DNA of 64,000 nt from Wenjunlia vitaminophila DSM 41686 (GCF_000380165.1 NZ_KB904680.1:1-64000); one strand, 5' to 3'; positions 55,500 to 63,746 are shown, counted from the first letter of the stretch. Numbers and translations: made by a program. Notes: generated by a model from the letters alone, not told the origin.

Positions 55500-56348
55500 T
55501 CAGCGGGCGGTCGCCGCGATCCCCCGCAGGAACAGGCCGCGGAAGACCAGGAACACCAGCAGGGTCGGCAGTGACACGATCAGCGCACCGGCCAGGATGA
55601 CCGGCGGCCCCGAGGAGCTGTACGCGTTGTTGAGGGTGGTCAGGGCCGCCATCACCGGCTGGACCTCGGGGCTGCGGCTCAGGGTGATGCCGAAGAGCAG
55701 GTCGTTCCAGACGGCCGTGAACTGGAAGATGAACGCGGCACCGAGGCTGGAGCTCATCAACGGCACGTGGATGCGCCAGAAGATCCGGCGGAACGAGGCG
55801 CCGTCCAGCATCGCCGCCTCGGTGACCTCCGGGGGCATCGTGGTCATCTGGTTGCGGATGAGGAAGAACGCGAACGGGACCGCCCAGGCGGCGTAGACGA
55901 GCATCAGTCCGAGCCGGGTGTCGTACAGGTTGGCGTCGGCGTACATCCCGAAGAGCGGCGCCAGGAAGATCTGGAGCGGGAACAGCGTCCCGGAGTAGAT
56001 CACCCAGAACCACAGGGACGGCTTGGGGATCGGGAGCACCACCACGGCGAACGCGGCCATCGCCGCGACCACCACGGCTGCGAGCCCGCAGACCGTCGCG
56101 TAGAGCATCGAGTTCAGGAAGCTGTCGCCGATGCCGGCCTGGTCCCAGGCGACCTCGAGGTTGTCGAACAGGGCGAACCCCTGGGGGGACCAGTCGGGTT
56201 CCCCCGTGTACGAGGTCGGCGGCGTCATGGCGTTGACCAACAGCAGGTACACCGGTACCAGCCAGAGCAGGACGCAGCCGACGATGAACAGGTTCCGCAG
56301 GGCGTGGCCGGCGGAGGACCTCGACGGCGCCTTCGGCGCTTGTCTCAT
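55500..56348 (-). CDS. Sugar ABC importer permease, MalG type
   Basis: 282 residues with six membrane helices; the EAA motif is EAAMLDGASFRRIFWRIHVPL. N-terminal ALRNLFIVGCVLLWLVPVYLLLVNAM and C-terminal RGLFLRGIAATAR are typical of the carbohydrate CUT1 permeases. ATG with GAGAGGAG 6 bases upstream. It pairs with the MalF-type permease encoded 12 bases upstream. No ATPase gene is in the operon, so it must use a shared ATPase (MsiK-like in streptomycetes). Confidence 0.92.
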   Translation of the reverse strand: MRQAPKAPSRSSAGHALRNLFIVGCVLLWLVPVYLLLVNAMTPPTSYTGEPDWSPQGFALFDNLEVAWDQAGIGDSFLNSMLYATVCGLAAVVVAAMAAFAVVVLPIPKPSLWFWVIYSGTLFPLQIFLAPLFGMYADANLYDTRLGLMLVYAAWAVPFAFFLIRNQMTTMPPEVTEAAMLDGASFRRIFWRIHVPLMSSSLGAAFIFQFTAVWNDLLFGITLSRSPEVQPVMAALTTLNNAYSSSGPPVILAGALIVSLPTLLVFLVFRGLFLRGIAATAR

Positions 56349-56360
56349 GGGGTGCTCCTC

Positions 56361-57323
56361 TCAGTCCCGGCCCGAGCTGGGCATCTGGCGACGCAGATAG
56401 AGCCAGGAGGAGGCCACGACGATGACGGAAAGGACGAGGGCGATGGCGGAGCCGTAGCCGACGTGGAACAGCCGGAAGGTCTCGCGGTACATGGTCAGGG
56501 CGAGGGTCTCCGAGGACCTGGACGGGCCGCCCTTGGTGAGGATCCAGATCATGTCGAACGCCTTGAGGCTGTTGACGATGGCCATGCCGACCACCACCAC
56601 CGTCACGGCCCGCAGTTGCGGGAGGGTGACGTAGCGGAACATCCGCCAGCCGGTGGCGCCGTCGAGTTCGGCGGCCTCGACGGTCTCCCGGGGGATCGCC
56701 CGCAGCCCGATGGCGAAGAGCACCACGTTGAGCCCGGTGGCCTGCCAGGTACTGGCGACGATCATCGAGATGGTGTTCTCCGGCCACTCCAGCAGCCAGG
56801 GACGGGCCAGGGAGTCCAGGCCCACCCCGCGCAGCACCTGGTTGACGGCGCCGTCGGAGGTGAGCATGAAGTTCCACAGGACGGCGGTGGCGGTACCGGA
56901 GATGGCGTAGGGCAGGACGATCACCAACTGGGCCCACCCGCCCAGGCGCACCCGGTGGGTGGCCACGGCGATCAGCAGTCCGGCGAGCACGGGGAGCAGC
57001 AGGGTCCCGATCACCCACATCAGGGTGTTGAGGACGGAACGTCCGAAGATCGGGTCGTCGGCGAGCCGGCTGTAGTTGTCGAACCCGGTGTAGCTGCTGG
57101 TGAAGCCGTTGTCCTGGAAGAGACTGCCGTAGGCGCTGCGGAAGAACGGGTAGACCAGGAGGACGCCGACGAGGCCCAGGGCGGGCGTCGCCCACGGGAT
57201 GCCGGCGAGCGAGCCGCCGTACTTCTTGGCGCTGTTCCCGGCACGGACCGCCTGGTGCGGTGTCCGGGTGGGTATCCGGCGCGGTGTGCGCACCGGTCCC
57301 GCGCTGCTGACCGTGCCGCTCAT
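56361..57323 (-). CDS. Sugar ABC importer permease, MalF type
   Basis: 320 residues of the CUT1 family with six helices and the EAA motif EAAELDGATGWRMFRYVTLPQL. An N-terminal cytoplasmic Arg-rich tail of 35 residues precedes the first helix. ATG 57323 overlaps the stop of the binding-protein gene (ATGA). Together with the MalG-type subunit it forms the channel for the mannoside. Confidence 0.92.
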   Translation of the reverse strand: MSGTVSSAGPVRTPRRIPTRTPHQAVRAGNSAKKYGGSLAGIPWATPALGLVGVLLVYPFFRSAYGSLFQDNGFTSSYTGFDNYSRLADDPIFGRSVLNTLMWVIGTLLLPVLAGLLIAVATHRVRLGGWAQLVIVLPYAISGTATAVLWNFMLTSDGAVNQVLRGVGLDSLARPWLLEWPENTISMIVASTWQATGLNVVLFAIGLRAIPRETVEAAELDGATGWRMFRYVTLPQLRAVTVVVVGMAIVNSLKAFDMIWILTKGGPSRSSETLALTMYRETFRLFHVGYGSAIALVLSVIVVASSWLYLRRQMPSSGRD

Positions 57324-58639
57324 ACCTTCTCCGCCTCCCGCCAGACCTTCCATGACTCGTCCGCCCGGTCCTGCATGGTCCGCAGCACCTTGCGGTACGA
57401 GGACGGGTTGAGCAGGAAGCCGGCCAGGTCGTCGACCGTGGCCTCGACCAGTTCGGGAGGGCCCAGTTCCCAGAACCTGTTGAGCAGGGTGAGGTTGTCC
57501 CTGCGCACCCTGCTGGCCAGGCCGGCGAGCATGGGGTTGGCGGGTTCCACCGTGGGGTTGGGGCAGCCGTCCTGGAGGGTGTGGGCGAAAGCCCGCATCA
57601 CCTCGGGGTGGGTCCACGCCCCGGCGGCCTCGAGGGCCTCGGTGTGGTCCTGTCCCTTGTTGGTGGTGACCAGCGCGCTGGACTCGAAGATCATGCAGGG
57701 GCGTGCCGCGGGGTTGGCCATGGGCAGGATGAAGGCGTCGATGTTCCCGCCGGGTTTGCCGCCGGCAGCGACGAAGTTGGGGGTGAAGAACGTGCCGCCG
57801 GGCATCATGCCGACCTTGCCGTGCACGACGCCGGCCGCCGCGTCGGCGTGGTTCATGTCCATCGCGGTGAACCAGTCGTTGTCGAAGAACGTCACGATGG
57901 TGCGCAGTGCCTCTTCGGCCCGCGGGTCGGTGTACCGCTCCCTGCCGTTCATCAGGTCGTCGTAGAACGTGGGGTCCTGCCGGCTGAGGACCTCCATGAA
58001 CCAGATGAACGAGGGCCACCGACCGTCGGCCGTGCCGTGCAGTGGAACGACGCCGTTGCCCTTCAGCCGCTCGCACGCGGCGAGGAACTGGTCCCAGGTC
58101 GTGGGTGCCCGCAGGCCGTGCTCGGCGAAGACCTCGGTGTTGTAGAAGAACACCCAGTAGGCCAGGTTCATCGGCAGGCCGTAGACCTTGCCCCGATAGG
58201 TGAAGGCGCCGCGCATCGCGGGATCGACCCAGCCCCGGTCCTCCGCCCGCTTCCAGTACCCGGTCATCTCCGTGATGCCACCGGTCCTGGCGAGGTCCTG
58301 GAGCCGGTACCCGGACCAGTACTTGAGCATGTCGGGCGTCTTGCTGGTGCGCAGCGACGACTTCACGATCTGCTCGAACGACTCCAGCGAGGGGATCACC
58401 TCGGGGACCAACTGGACGCCGGCGACGGACTTCATCGCCTTCCCGGCGGCGGCCAACGGCGGTTCCCAGGAGGAGTTGTCACCGTGGACGCCGACCTTCC
58501 CGGGCGGCTGTCCGGCGGCTGTTCCACAGGCGGTGGCGAGTGCCCCGGCCCCGGCGGCGAACAGCAGGGAACGACGGGTGAGGGGGGACCTCGGCGTCGG
58601 GAGTGAGACGGATTCTGGTGGGTGGCGACGACCTGGCAT
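57320..58639 (-). CDS. Family 1 sugar-binding lipoprotein
   Basis: 439 residues. Twin-arginine signal peptide (LTRRSLLFAAGAGALATACGT) with lipobox Cys, so the protein is folded before export and then anchored. The mature part has the family 1 pattern: PDMLKYWSGYRLQDLARTGGITEM, YGLPMNLAYWVFFYNTEVFAEHGL and the closing WKVWREAEKV. First gene of the mannoside operon. A LacI-type operator lies 28 bases upstream of the ATG. Confidence 0.92.
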   Translation of the reverse strand: MPGRRHPPESVSLPTPRSPLTRRSLLFAAGAGALATACGTAAGQPPGKVGVHGDNSSWEPPLAAAGKAMKSVAGVQLVPEVIPSLESFEQIVKSSLRTSKTPDMLKYWSGYRLQDLARTGGITEMTGYWKRAEDRGWVDPAMRGAFTYRGKVYGLPMNLAYWVFFYNTEVFAEHGLRAPTTWDQFLAACERLKGNGVVPLHGTADGRWPSFIWFMEVLSRQDPTFYDDLMNGRERYTDPRAEEALRTIVTFFDNDWFTAMDMNHADAAAGVVHGKVGMMPGGTFFTPNFVAAGGKPGGNIDAFILPMANPAARPCMIFESSALVTTNKGQDHTEALEAAGAWTHPEVMRAFAHTLQDGCPNPTVEPANPMLAGLASRVRRDNLTLLNRFWELGPPELVEATVDDLAGFLLNPSSYRKVLRTMQDRADESWKVWREAEKV

Positions 58640-58666
58640 GAGGGCGGCTCCCTTTGAGCTCATGCA

Positions 58667-58680
58667 TGTTATCGTTAACA
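58667..58680. promoter_or_regulatory. LacI-type operator of the mannoside operon
   Basis: TGTTA and TAACA around the central TCGT form a 14-base inverted repeat with the central CG common to LacI-family sites. On the minus strand it overlaps TAACAT, a likely -10 element, so binding would block transcription of the operon whose last gene encodes a LacI regulator. Confidence 0.65.
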
Positions 58681-59070
58681 CACGCCAGGGAGCTTCCACC
58701 CGCGCTCATCCGAAAGTCAAGGGTCCGGAAGCAACCAATCGTGATCCGCGTCGCAGTCGGTCGCCGCAGGCCACGGGCGTTTTCGGGCTGCCCGCAGGGG
58801 ACCTCTCACGGAGACGGCTGGCCCCTCGGGAAACGGCCGGCCCAGGGCGTCACTTTCGGACACCTTCCGCACGGCGTCCACGCCCCACCCCGGCGACACG
58901 CGGGCCGCGGCCGACGTTCGAGCCGTTCCCCTCCAGGACCCCACCGTGGCCCCGGCTGGTTCACCCACGGACCCGCCCCGGGCCGATAACGTCTACCGCT
59001 CACGCCCCTCCGGACCGGCACCCCGCCTCCGGTCGGGCCCGAGGCAGGGAAGGCGAGGAAACACATCACC
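58681..59070. promoter_or_regulatory. Intergenic region between mannoside operon and lipoprotein gene
   Basis: About 390 bases with no gene. TTGACT (reverse strand, near 58715) is isolated and not well placed for the mannoside promoter. Bases 58950-59013 (CCCCGGCTGGTTCACC onward to GCTCACGCCCC) recur in diverged form at 60161-60224. GGAAGGCGAGGAAA upstream of 59071 provides the lipoprotein ribosome site. Confidence 0.4.
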
Positions 59071-59883
59071 ATGGTCATCAGACGGAGCCTGGCCGTGACA
59101 TCGGCGCTGTTTGCCGTGTTAGCCGCAGCGGTGGGATGCGGAGGTGAGGACACCTCCGAGGAGCGGGCCTCGGACACCTCCGGCAAGCGGGCGTCAGTCC
59201 CCTCCAGTCAGCGGGACCGGCCGACCCCTTCGCCCACCCCGACCAAGGAACAGCCGAAGCCCAACGGCGTGGCGGAGCTGCCCGCCCAACAGATCGCCGA
59301 GACGGCGATCCGTTCCTACCGGAACGCGTCGTCCGTGCGTCAGGTCACCAAGGCACCAGACGCATACATGGACATCACCCTGGACGACAGGGGCAACTGC
59401 CGGGCCACCGAGGTCATAGGGGACATGGAGGTGAGGTGGCTGCTGAAGGGAGACCAGTTCTGGGTGAAACCCAACTACGCGATGTGGAAGCGGATCTGGG
59501 GGCCGAAGGCGAGGGTCACCCAGGAGCTCATCGGTGACCGCTACGTGCTCGTCCCAACGGACGACCCGCAGTGGGGGCAACTGACTAAGTCGTGTGAGCT
59601 GAGGAAACAGGCGACCCTCATGACATCGAACGAGCTCGAGGCCAGGTTCACCAAGGGCAAGGCCACCAAGGTCAACGGCGTGCCGGCCATCACGCTGCCC
59701 TACACCCACGGCAAGAAGAGCGGAACCCTTTACGTCTCCACCACGGGCAAGGTCAACCTGCTCCGCATGGACAGCACGTATCCCACGCACTCCTCCGTGG
59801 TGGTCGTCTCCGACCACAACGAGCCGGTGAGCATCCAGCCGCCGCCGGACAACGAGGTACTGGACATCTCGAAGCTCAAGTAG
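59071..59883 (+). CDS. Secreted lipoprotein, unknown (LppX/LolA-fold-like)
   Basis: 270 residues. Signal peptide RRSLAVTSALFAVLAAAVGCGG with a lipobox Cys, then a Ser/Pro/Thr-rich linker of about 50 residues, then a globular part (LPAQQIAETAIRSYRNASSVR ... YVSTTGKVNLLRMDSTYP) that looks like actinobacterial lipoproteins of the LppX/LolA-like group. Function unknown, perhaps lipid carriage. Its stop codon lies at the start of a 71-base direct repeat, and a fragment resembling its LPAQQIAE region occurs at 63747. Confidence 0.7.
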   Translation: MVIRRSLAVTSALFAVLAAAVGCGGEDTSEERASDTSGKRASVPSSQRDRPTPSPTPTKEQPKPNGVAELPAQQIAETAIRSYRNASSVRQVTKAPDAYMDITLDDRGNCRATEVIGDMEVRWLLKGDQFWVKPNYAMWKRIWGPKARVTQELIGDRYVLVPTDDPQWGQLTKSCELRKQATLMTSNELEARFTKGKATKVNGVPAITLPYTHGKKSGTLYVSTTGKVNLLRMDSTYPTHSSVVVVSDHNEPVSIQPPPDNEVLDISKLK

Positions 59884-59952
59884 CGGACCGGGGACGGCCA
59901 GGCACGGTGACGTCACCGCGTCGCCTCCGGCGGGCCGCACGCGCGACGGCCC
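59882..59952. repeat. 71-base direct repeat, copy A
   Basis: Identical at 70 of 71 positions to 62360-62430. In both places it begins AGCGG[A/G]CCGGGGACGGCC and ends with GCGCGACGGCCC. It marks one edge of the duplicated DUF305 segment; here it directly abuts a DUF305 gene remnant. Confidence 0.95.
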
Positions 59953-60121
59953 CGGGGGCGAGGTCGGCCATGTCCACCGCCTGCCGGTGGTGCGGGATCA
60001 TCCCCTGCGCGAACTGCACGTCCTGAGCGTTGTGGGCGTCGTCCACGGCCCGCGAGGCCGAACGACCCGCGGCGTTGGACGGCGTGTCGGACGCCTCGTC
60101 CTCGTCCCCGCCACAGGCGGC
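59952..60121 (-). pseudogene. Remnant of a DUF305 lipoprotein gene
   Basis: 170 bases that align without gaps to 62857-63026, the 5' half of the intact DUF305 gene, with about nine differences. It preserves the codons for CGGDEDEAS ... AVDDAHNAQDVQFAQGMIPHHRQAVDMADLAPG, but both the signal-peptide start and the C-terminal half are missing. It joins copy A of the 71-base repeat at GGCC, which in the intact locus lies 426 bases away, so an internal deletion at a short homology is likely. Confidence 0.9.
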
Positions 60122-60160
60122 CCCTTCTGGGATCTCGCCGTGGACCCGGACGCGGCTGCC

Positions 60161-60224
60161 CCCCGGCTGGTTCACCGACCGCCCGGGGCCGGGCCGATGA
60201 GGCCTACTGCTCACGCCCCCGGTC
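60161..60224. repeat. Diverged copy of the lipoprotein upstream region
   Basis: CCCCGGCTGGTTCACC, GGGCCGAT and TACTGCTCACGCCCC follow in the same order and spacing as in 58950-59013 upstream of the lipoprotein gene. Similarity stops at the stop codon of the fusion gene (60223). No gene copy follows it here; instead the fusion gene begins. Confidence 0.6.
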
Positions 60225-61797
60225 AGGAGTCCCGCCGTAGCGCCCTCCGCGGAGTCCCAGCAGGCACCCCCAACGCCTGTACCTCCGCGTAGGACAGGGT
60301 CGCACCCTCCACCGGTAGGCCGTCGCGGACGGCGGTCGCAGTGGTCACGGCCGCCGCCAGGGCGTTGCGGTAGAGCAGAGAGCCCAGGCTGATCCTGCGC
60401 ACGCCCAGCGCGGCCAGGTCGGCGAGGGTGGGTCCGGTCGGCGTGTACAGGATGTTCAGCGGCACGGTGAGGGTCGCGGTCAGGGCGGCGATCTGCTCCG
60501 GATCGGACAGCCCCGGCACGAACACCCCGTGGGCGCCGGCCTGTTCGTACACCGCGAGGCGTGTCTCGGTCTCCTCCTCCTGGCGTCCGAGCCAGTGGGT
60601 GTCGGTGCGGGCGTTCACGAACAACGCGGGCACCGCGGACCTGACCGCGGCAATCTTCGAGGCGTGCAGCTCCACTGGGGCGAGGGTGCCGTCGGGCCGC
60701 CCGTCCTCGAGGTTGATCCCCGCGGCGCCCACGTCGTACAGCCTTCCAGCCAGCTCGGCCACCTCCTCTGGGTCATCACTGAAACCGCCTTCGACGTCCA
60801 CGGTGAACAGGAAGGAGCCCCGTCCCAGCCGGCGGGCCAGAGCCAGGGTCTCCTCGACGGTCGCCGCCGCCCCGTCCGGCAGTCCGGCAGCCGCCGCCAC
60901 GCCGAGACTCGTGGTGCCGACCGCTTGGAAACCCCGCGCCACCAGCATGGCCGCGGAGGCGTGGTCCCAGGCGTTGGGCAGCAGCAGCGGGGCGGTCTGG
61001 TCATGCAGCCGGGCGAAGGCGGTCCGCGGGCGCCGGAGCAGACCGTCGGCCATGGCGAGGGCGTGGGCCCGACCGGGGCACACCCGCGGCGGCGCACCGA
61101 AGGTGAGGGGCACGGGGTGCGCACGGTTGGCGGTCGAGAGGTCCAGGAGCACCACATCACCCTCGGCGATCTCTCGCCCGGCGACCCGGGTGGCACGGGC
61201 GGCCACCCGACGCATGGCCGCCACCGGCGGAGCCTCCCGGAGCACCCGGGCCAGCGGCGCGTCGCTTCCAGCCGCGGCCTCCACCAGCGCAGCCGTCGCC
61301 GCGCAGGCCTGCACCAGCAGCCCGATGCGGTTGGCGGCAGTCTCCAGGGCGGCTTCGTCCGTGGCTCCTGGCACCAGCAGCGCCACCAGCCGGGCCACCG
61401 CCTCGTCCGCGGCTGCGTCCACCGCTGCGGCTCCGGCTCCGAAATACGCCCCGGCGACCACGGTCACCCCCTCAGCGACCGCCCCGGGCTCCGGCATCCC
61501 CAGAGCCTCGGCAAGGGCACGCACCACCCGTACCCGGACCTCCCCCTCGGGTCCTGCCGCGACCGCCCGCCGGAGTGCGGCGGGCTCCAGCCGGGCCAGT
61601 TCCGCCTCCACCAGGGCCCGCCGCCGCCGGTGGGACTCACCGGAGCTGAACCGGGCCACGGTGGCGCGCAGCCACGCGACGCTGGCCCCGGCCGGACCAC
61701 CGTCCGCAGCCGACGGCAGCTCCGGGACGAGCGCCGGGTCGGCGAGCGCCGCCGCGATATCCGCATGGTGGGTCAACTCGTGCATCGTGTGCGCCAT
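60223..61797 (-). CDS. Fusion of a truncated P450-like domain with a PEP-mutase/isocitrate-lyase-family domain
   Basis: One uninterrupted frame of 524 residues. Residues 1-255 look like a shortened cytochrome P450: VAAMRRVAARATRVAGREIAEGDVVLL matches the K-helix-to-sheet region and LTFGAPPRVCPGRAHALAMA (Cys240) the heme-thiolate loop, but the ExxR Glu is replaced (R184-VL-R187) and about 150 N-terminal residues of a normal P450 are absent. Residues 258-524 are a PEP-mutase-superfamily barrel: LLLPNAWDHASA, DVEGG (334-338), INLEDG. The C-terminal domain family typically cleaves or forms C-C or P-C bonds in 2-oxo acids. Divergent from a broken ArsR-type gene. The two halves are usually separate proteins. 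Confidence 0.8.
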   Translation of the reverse strand: MAHTMHELTHHADIAAALADPALVPELPSAADGGPAGASVAWLRATVARFSSGESHRRRRALVEAELARLEPAALRRAVAAGPEGEVRVRVVRALAEALGMPEPGAVAEGVTVVAGAYFGAGAAAVDAAADEAVARLVALLVPGATDEAALETAANRIGLLVQACAATAALVEAAAGSDAPLARVLREAPPVAAMRRVAARATRVAGREIAEGDVVLLDLSTANRAHPVPLTFGAPPRVCPGRAHALAMADGLLRRPRTAFARLHDQTAPLLLPNAWDHASAAMLVARGFQAVGTTSLGVAAAAGLPDGAAATVEETLALARRLGRGSFLFTVDVEGGFSDDPEEVAELAGRLYDVGAAGINLEDGRPDGTLAPVELHASKIAAVRSAVPALFVNARTDTHWLGRQEEETETRLAVYEQAGAHGVFVPGLSDPEQIAALTATLTVPLNILYTPTGPTLADLAALGVRRISLGSLLYRNALAAAVTTATAVRDGLPVEGATLSYAEVQALGVPAGTPRRALRRDS

Positions 61798-61818
61798 GGT
61801 CCCGACGCTAGGGCCGGA

Positions 61819-61842
61819 ACGGTTCGGTATCCCCCGAACCGT
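61819..61842. promoter_or_regulatory. 9-6-9 inverted repeat, likely ArsR-type operator
   Basis: ACGGTTCGG (61819-61827) and CCGAACCGT (61834-61842) around TATCCC, perfect in both arms, in the 60 bases between the fusion gene and the divergent regulator pseudogene. The position and size fit the operator of that regulator. Confidence 0.7.
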
Positions 61843-61856
61843 CCCTGCGCCATCAT

Positions 61857-62350
61857 GGCGTCAAGACTCCACTCGCGGAGCCCGCCGGCCTGTTCGCCGA
61901 CCGCACCCGGGCCGCCTTCTGTCAGGCGCTGCTCGACGGCCGCGTCTGGACGGCGGGCGAGCTCGCTCGGCACGCGGGGGTGCGGCCCTCGACCGCCAGC
62001 GAGCAGCTCTCCCGGCTCGTCGCCGGCGGACCGCTGACCGAAGAACGCCAGGGCCCGGCACCGCTACGTCCGGCTGGCCGGACCGGAGGTGGCCGCCCTG
62101 GTCGAAGCCCTCGCCCCGTACGCCCCGCGGACCCCGCACCCACGGAGTCTGCGCGAGTCGGTCCGGTTCAGCGCCGAAGCACACGCCCGCACCCGTGACG
62201 ACCACCTGGCGGGGCGGCTGGGCGTGGCCCTGGCCGACGCGATGGTCACCCGGGGCCTGGTCGCCACCGTCTCCGGGCTCGCCGTCACCCCGGAGGGCCG
62301 GGCCGCGCGAGGTCGAAAGAACCGACCCGCGTCCCGCGCTCCTCAACCGC
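61857..62350 (+). pseudogene. ArsR-type winged-helix regulator, frameshifted and truncated
   Basis: The first frame gives VKTPLAEPAGLFADRTRAAFCQALLDGRVWTAGELARHAGVRPSTASEQLSRLVAGG, a clear winged helix, but no ATG or GTG precedes it in frame. At about 62053 one extra C shifts the frame; the other frame continues with RHRYVRLAGPEVAALVEALAPYAP ... GLVATVSGLAVTPEGRA, the family's middle. The usual C-terminal third is lost just before copy B of the 71-base repeat. Relatives are normally divergent to PEP-mutase-like genes, as here. Confidence 0.8.
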
Positions 62351-62359
62351 ACTGCAGAG

Positions 62360-62430
62360 GAGCGGGCCGGGGACGGCCAGGCACGGTGACGTCACCGCGT
62401 CGCCTCCGGCGGGCCGCACGCGCGACGGCC
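62360..62430. repeat. 71-base direct repeat, copy B
   Basis: Same sequence and orientation as 59882-59952 with one mismatch. It forms the 3' flank of the intact DUF305 gene and the boundary at which the ArsR-type pseudogene ends. Confidence 0.95.
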
Positions 62431-62450
62431 CACCGGAGGACACCAGCGAC

Positions 62451-63098
62451 CTACCCGTCCAGCAGGTCGTTCATGACGGCGATCTCGTCGGTCTGCGCGG
62501 TGACGATGGCCTTGGCGAGGTCCTTGGCGGGCTGGTAGGCGCCCTCGGACCGTTCGGTGGTGGCCATGTCCACGGCGCCCTCGTGGTGTTCGACCATCAT
62601 TCGCAGGAAAGCGGCGTCGAACGCCTCACCGGACAGCTTCTCCAGCTCGCCCATCTCCTTGTCGCTCATCATCCCCGGCATGCTGTCGTGACCGGAGTGG
62701 TCCATCCCGTGGGAGCCCTCCCCCCCGGCGTCCGCCGGGTCCTGCGGGACCTCCTCGCCCCAGCTCGTCAACCACCCGGACATGGTGGTGATCTCCGGGT
62801 CCTGCGCCTTCTTGATCTGCTCGGCGAGGTCCTTGACCTCCTTGGACGCGGCCCGGCCGGGGGCGAGGTCGGCCATGTCCACCGCCTGCCGGTGGTGCGG
62901 GATCATGCCCTGCGCGAACTGCACGTCCTGGGCGTTGTGGGCGTCGTCCACGGCCTGCGAGGCCGAACGACCCGCGGTGTTGGAGGGTGTTCCGGATGCC
63001 TCGTCCTCGTCCCCGCCACAGGCGGCGAGCACCACGGAGGCAGCGGCGAGGGCGATGGCGAGGGCGGCCCGGCGAACCCGGGAACGGTGTGTGGTCAT
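62451..63098 (-). CDS. DUF305 lipoprotein (ferritin-like, His/Met-rich)
   Basis: 215 residues. Signal peptide ending in the lipobox VVLAACGG, then two DUF305 repeats: FAQGMIPHHRQAVDMADLA and LRMMVEHHEGAVDMATTE, each with the HH-x5-M pattern, joined by a Met/His-rich loop (GMDHSGHDSMPGMMSDKEMGE). The family is exported and often found with copper genes, and such residues suit copper binding. I choose the ATG at 63098; upstream frame lacks a start signal. It follows a DUF6153 gene in the same direction. Confidence 0.9.
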   Translation of the reverse strand: MTTHRSRVRRAALAIALAAASVVLAACGGDEDEASGTPSNTAGRSASQAVDDAHNAQDVQFAQGMIPHHRQAVDMADLAPGRAASKEVKDLAEQIKKAQDPEITTMSGWLTSWGEEVPQDPADAGGEGSHGMDHSGHDSMPGMMSDKEMGELEKLSGEAFDAAFLRMMVEHHEGAVDMATTERSEGAYQPAKDLAKAIVTAQTDEIAVMNDLLDG

Positions 63099-63249
63099 GG
63101 TGTGGCAACTCCTGGGTGCACAGCGGTGCACGTCGGTGCCCCCGGCGTTGGCGCGAACGCGCGTCTACACCGGACGGGCACGCATGGTCGAAGGCAGCTC
63201 GGAGCACGGCCCGCCCCGGTGACGACCGGAGGCAGGCGTGCGGGTGCCT

Positions 63250-63663
63250 CTAGATCCGCAGGAGTTGCAGTTGCGCCAGATCGGGCGGTGCCCGAACGGC
63301 GGCGTGGGGTACGGCCGGCCACCCGGCGGGCACGGCGACCGCGGCGGGGTCGAACGGCGCCGGGGCGAGGTCCGGCACGGCCGGGGCCGCACCGAGGCCG
63401 CTGGCGGCGCAGGTCGCGTCCGCGTGGTGCGGGTGACCTCCGGTGTCGTGGGAGCAACTGGCCCCGGCCCGGTGCACGTGGGCCACGTCGTCGTCCGCGT
63501 GCGCCGTCGCCGTGGCGTGCCGCGCCATCCCGCCGCCGAGCCCCGCTGCACCGGGTGCGAGCCCGTGCATCCCCACGAGTCCGGCCAGCAGCACCAGGAC
63601 CAGCGACACCAGGACCCCGGGCGCCCCGGGGCGCCCGTTCACCTGTGGTGGTCGGCCGGTCAC
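63250..63663 (-). CDS. DUF6153-like secreted or membrane protein, His-rich
   Basis: 137 residues with one N-terminal hydrophobic segment (VLVSLVLVLLAGLVGMHGLAPG) and a His/Cys-rich stretch (ARHATATAHADDDVAHVHRAGASCSHDTGGHPHHADATCAA). The pattern matches actinomycete DUF6153 proteins that often precede DUF305 genes, suggesting a shared metal role. GTG start. It is 151 bases upstream of the DUF305 gene and is probably cotranscribed. Confidence 0.7.
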   Translation of the reverse strand: MTGRPPQVNGRPGAPGVLVSLVLVLLAGLVGMHGLAPGAAGLGGGMARHATATAHADDDVAHVHRAGASCSHDTGGHPHHADATCAASGLGAAPAVPDLAPAPFDPAAVAVPAGWPAVPHAAVRAPPDLAQLQLLRI

Positions 63664-63746
63664 GCCGCCATCCTAGGGGTGTCCGCATCCCCGCCGGAGC
63701 ACTACCCCAGGCCCCGACCGAATGACACCGTCGAGCGACTGTCCGA

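Noticed and set aside
59952-60121. A functional short DUF305 protein
   Set aside because: The open frame has neither the signal peptide start nor the second HH-x5-M repeat; it is a duplicated fragment.
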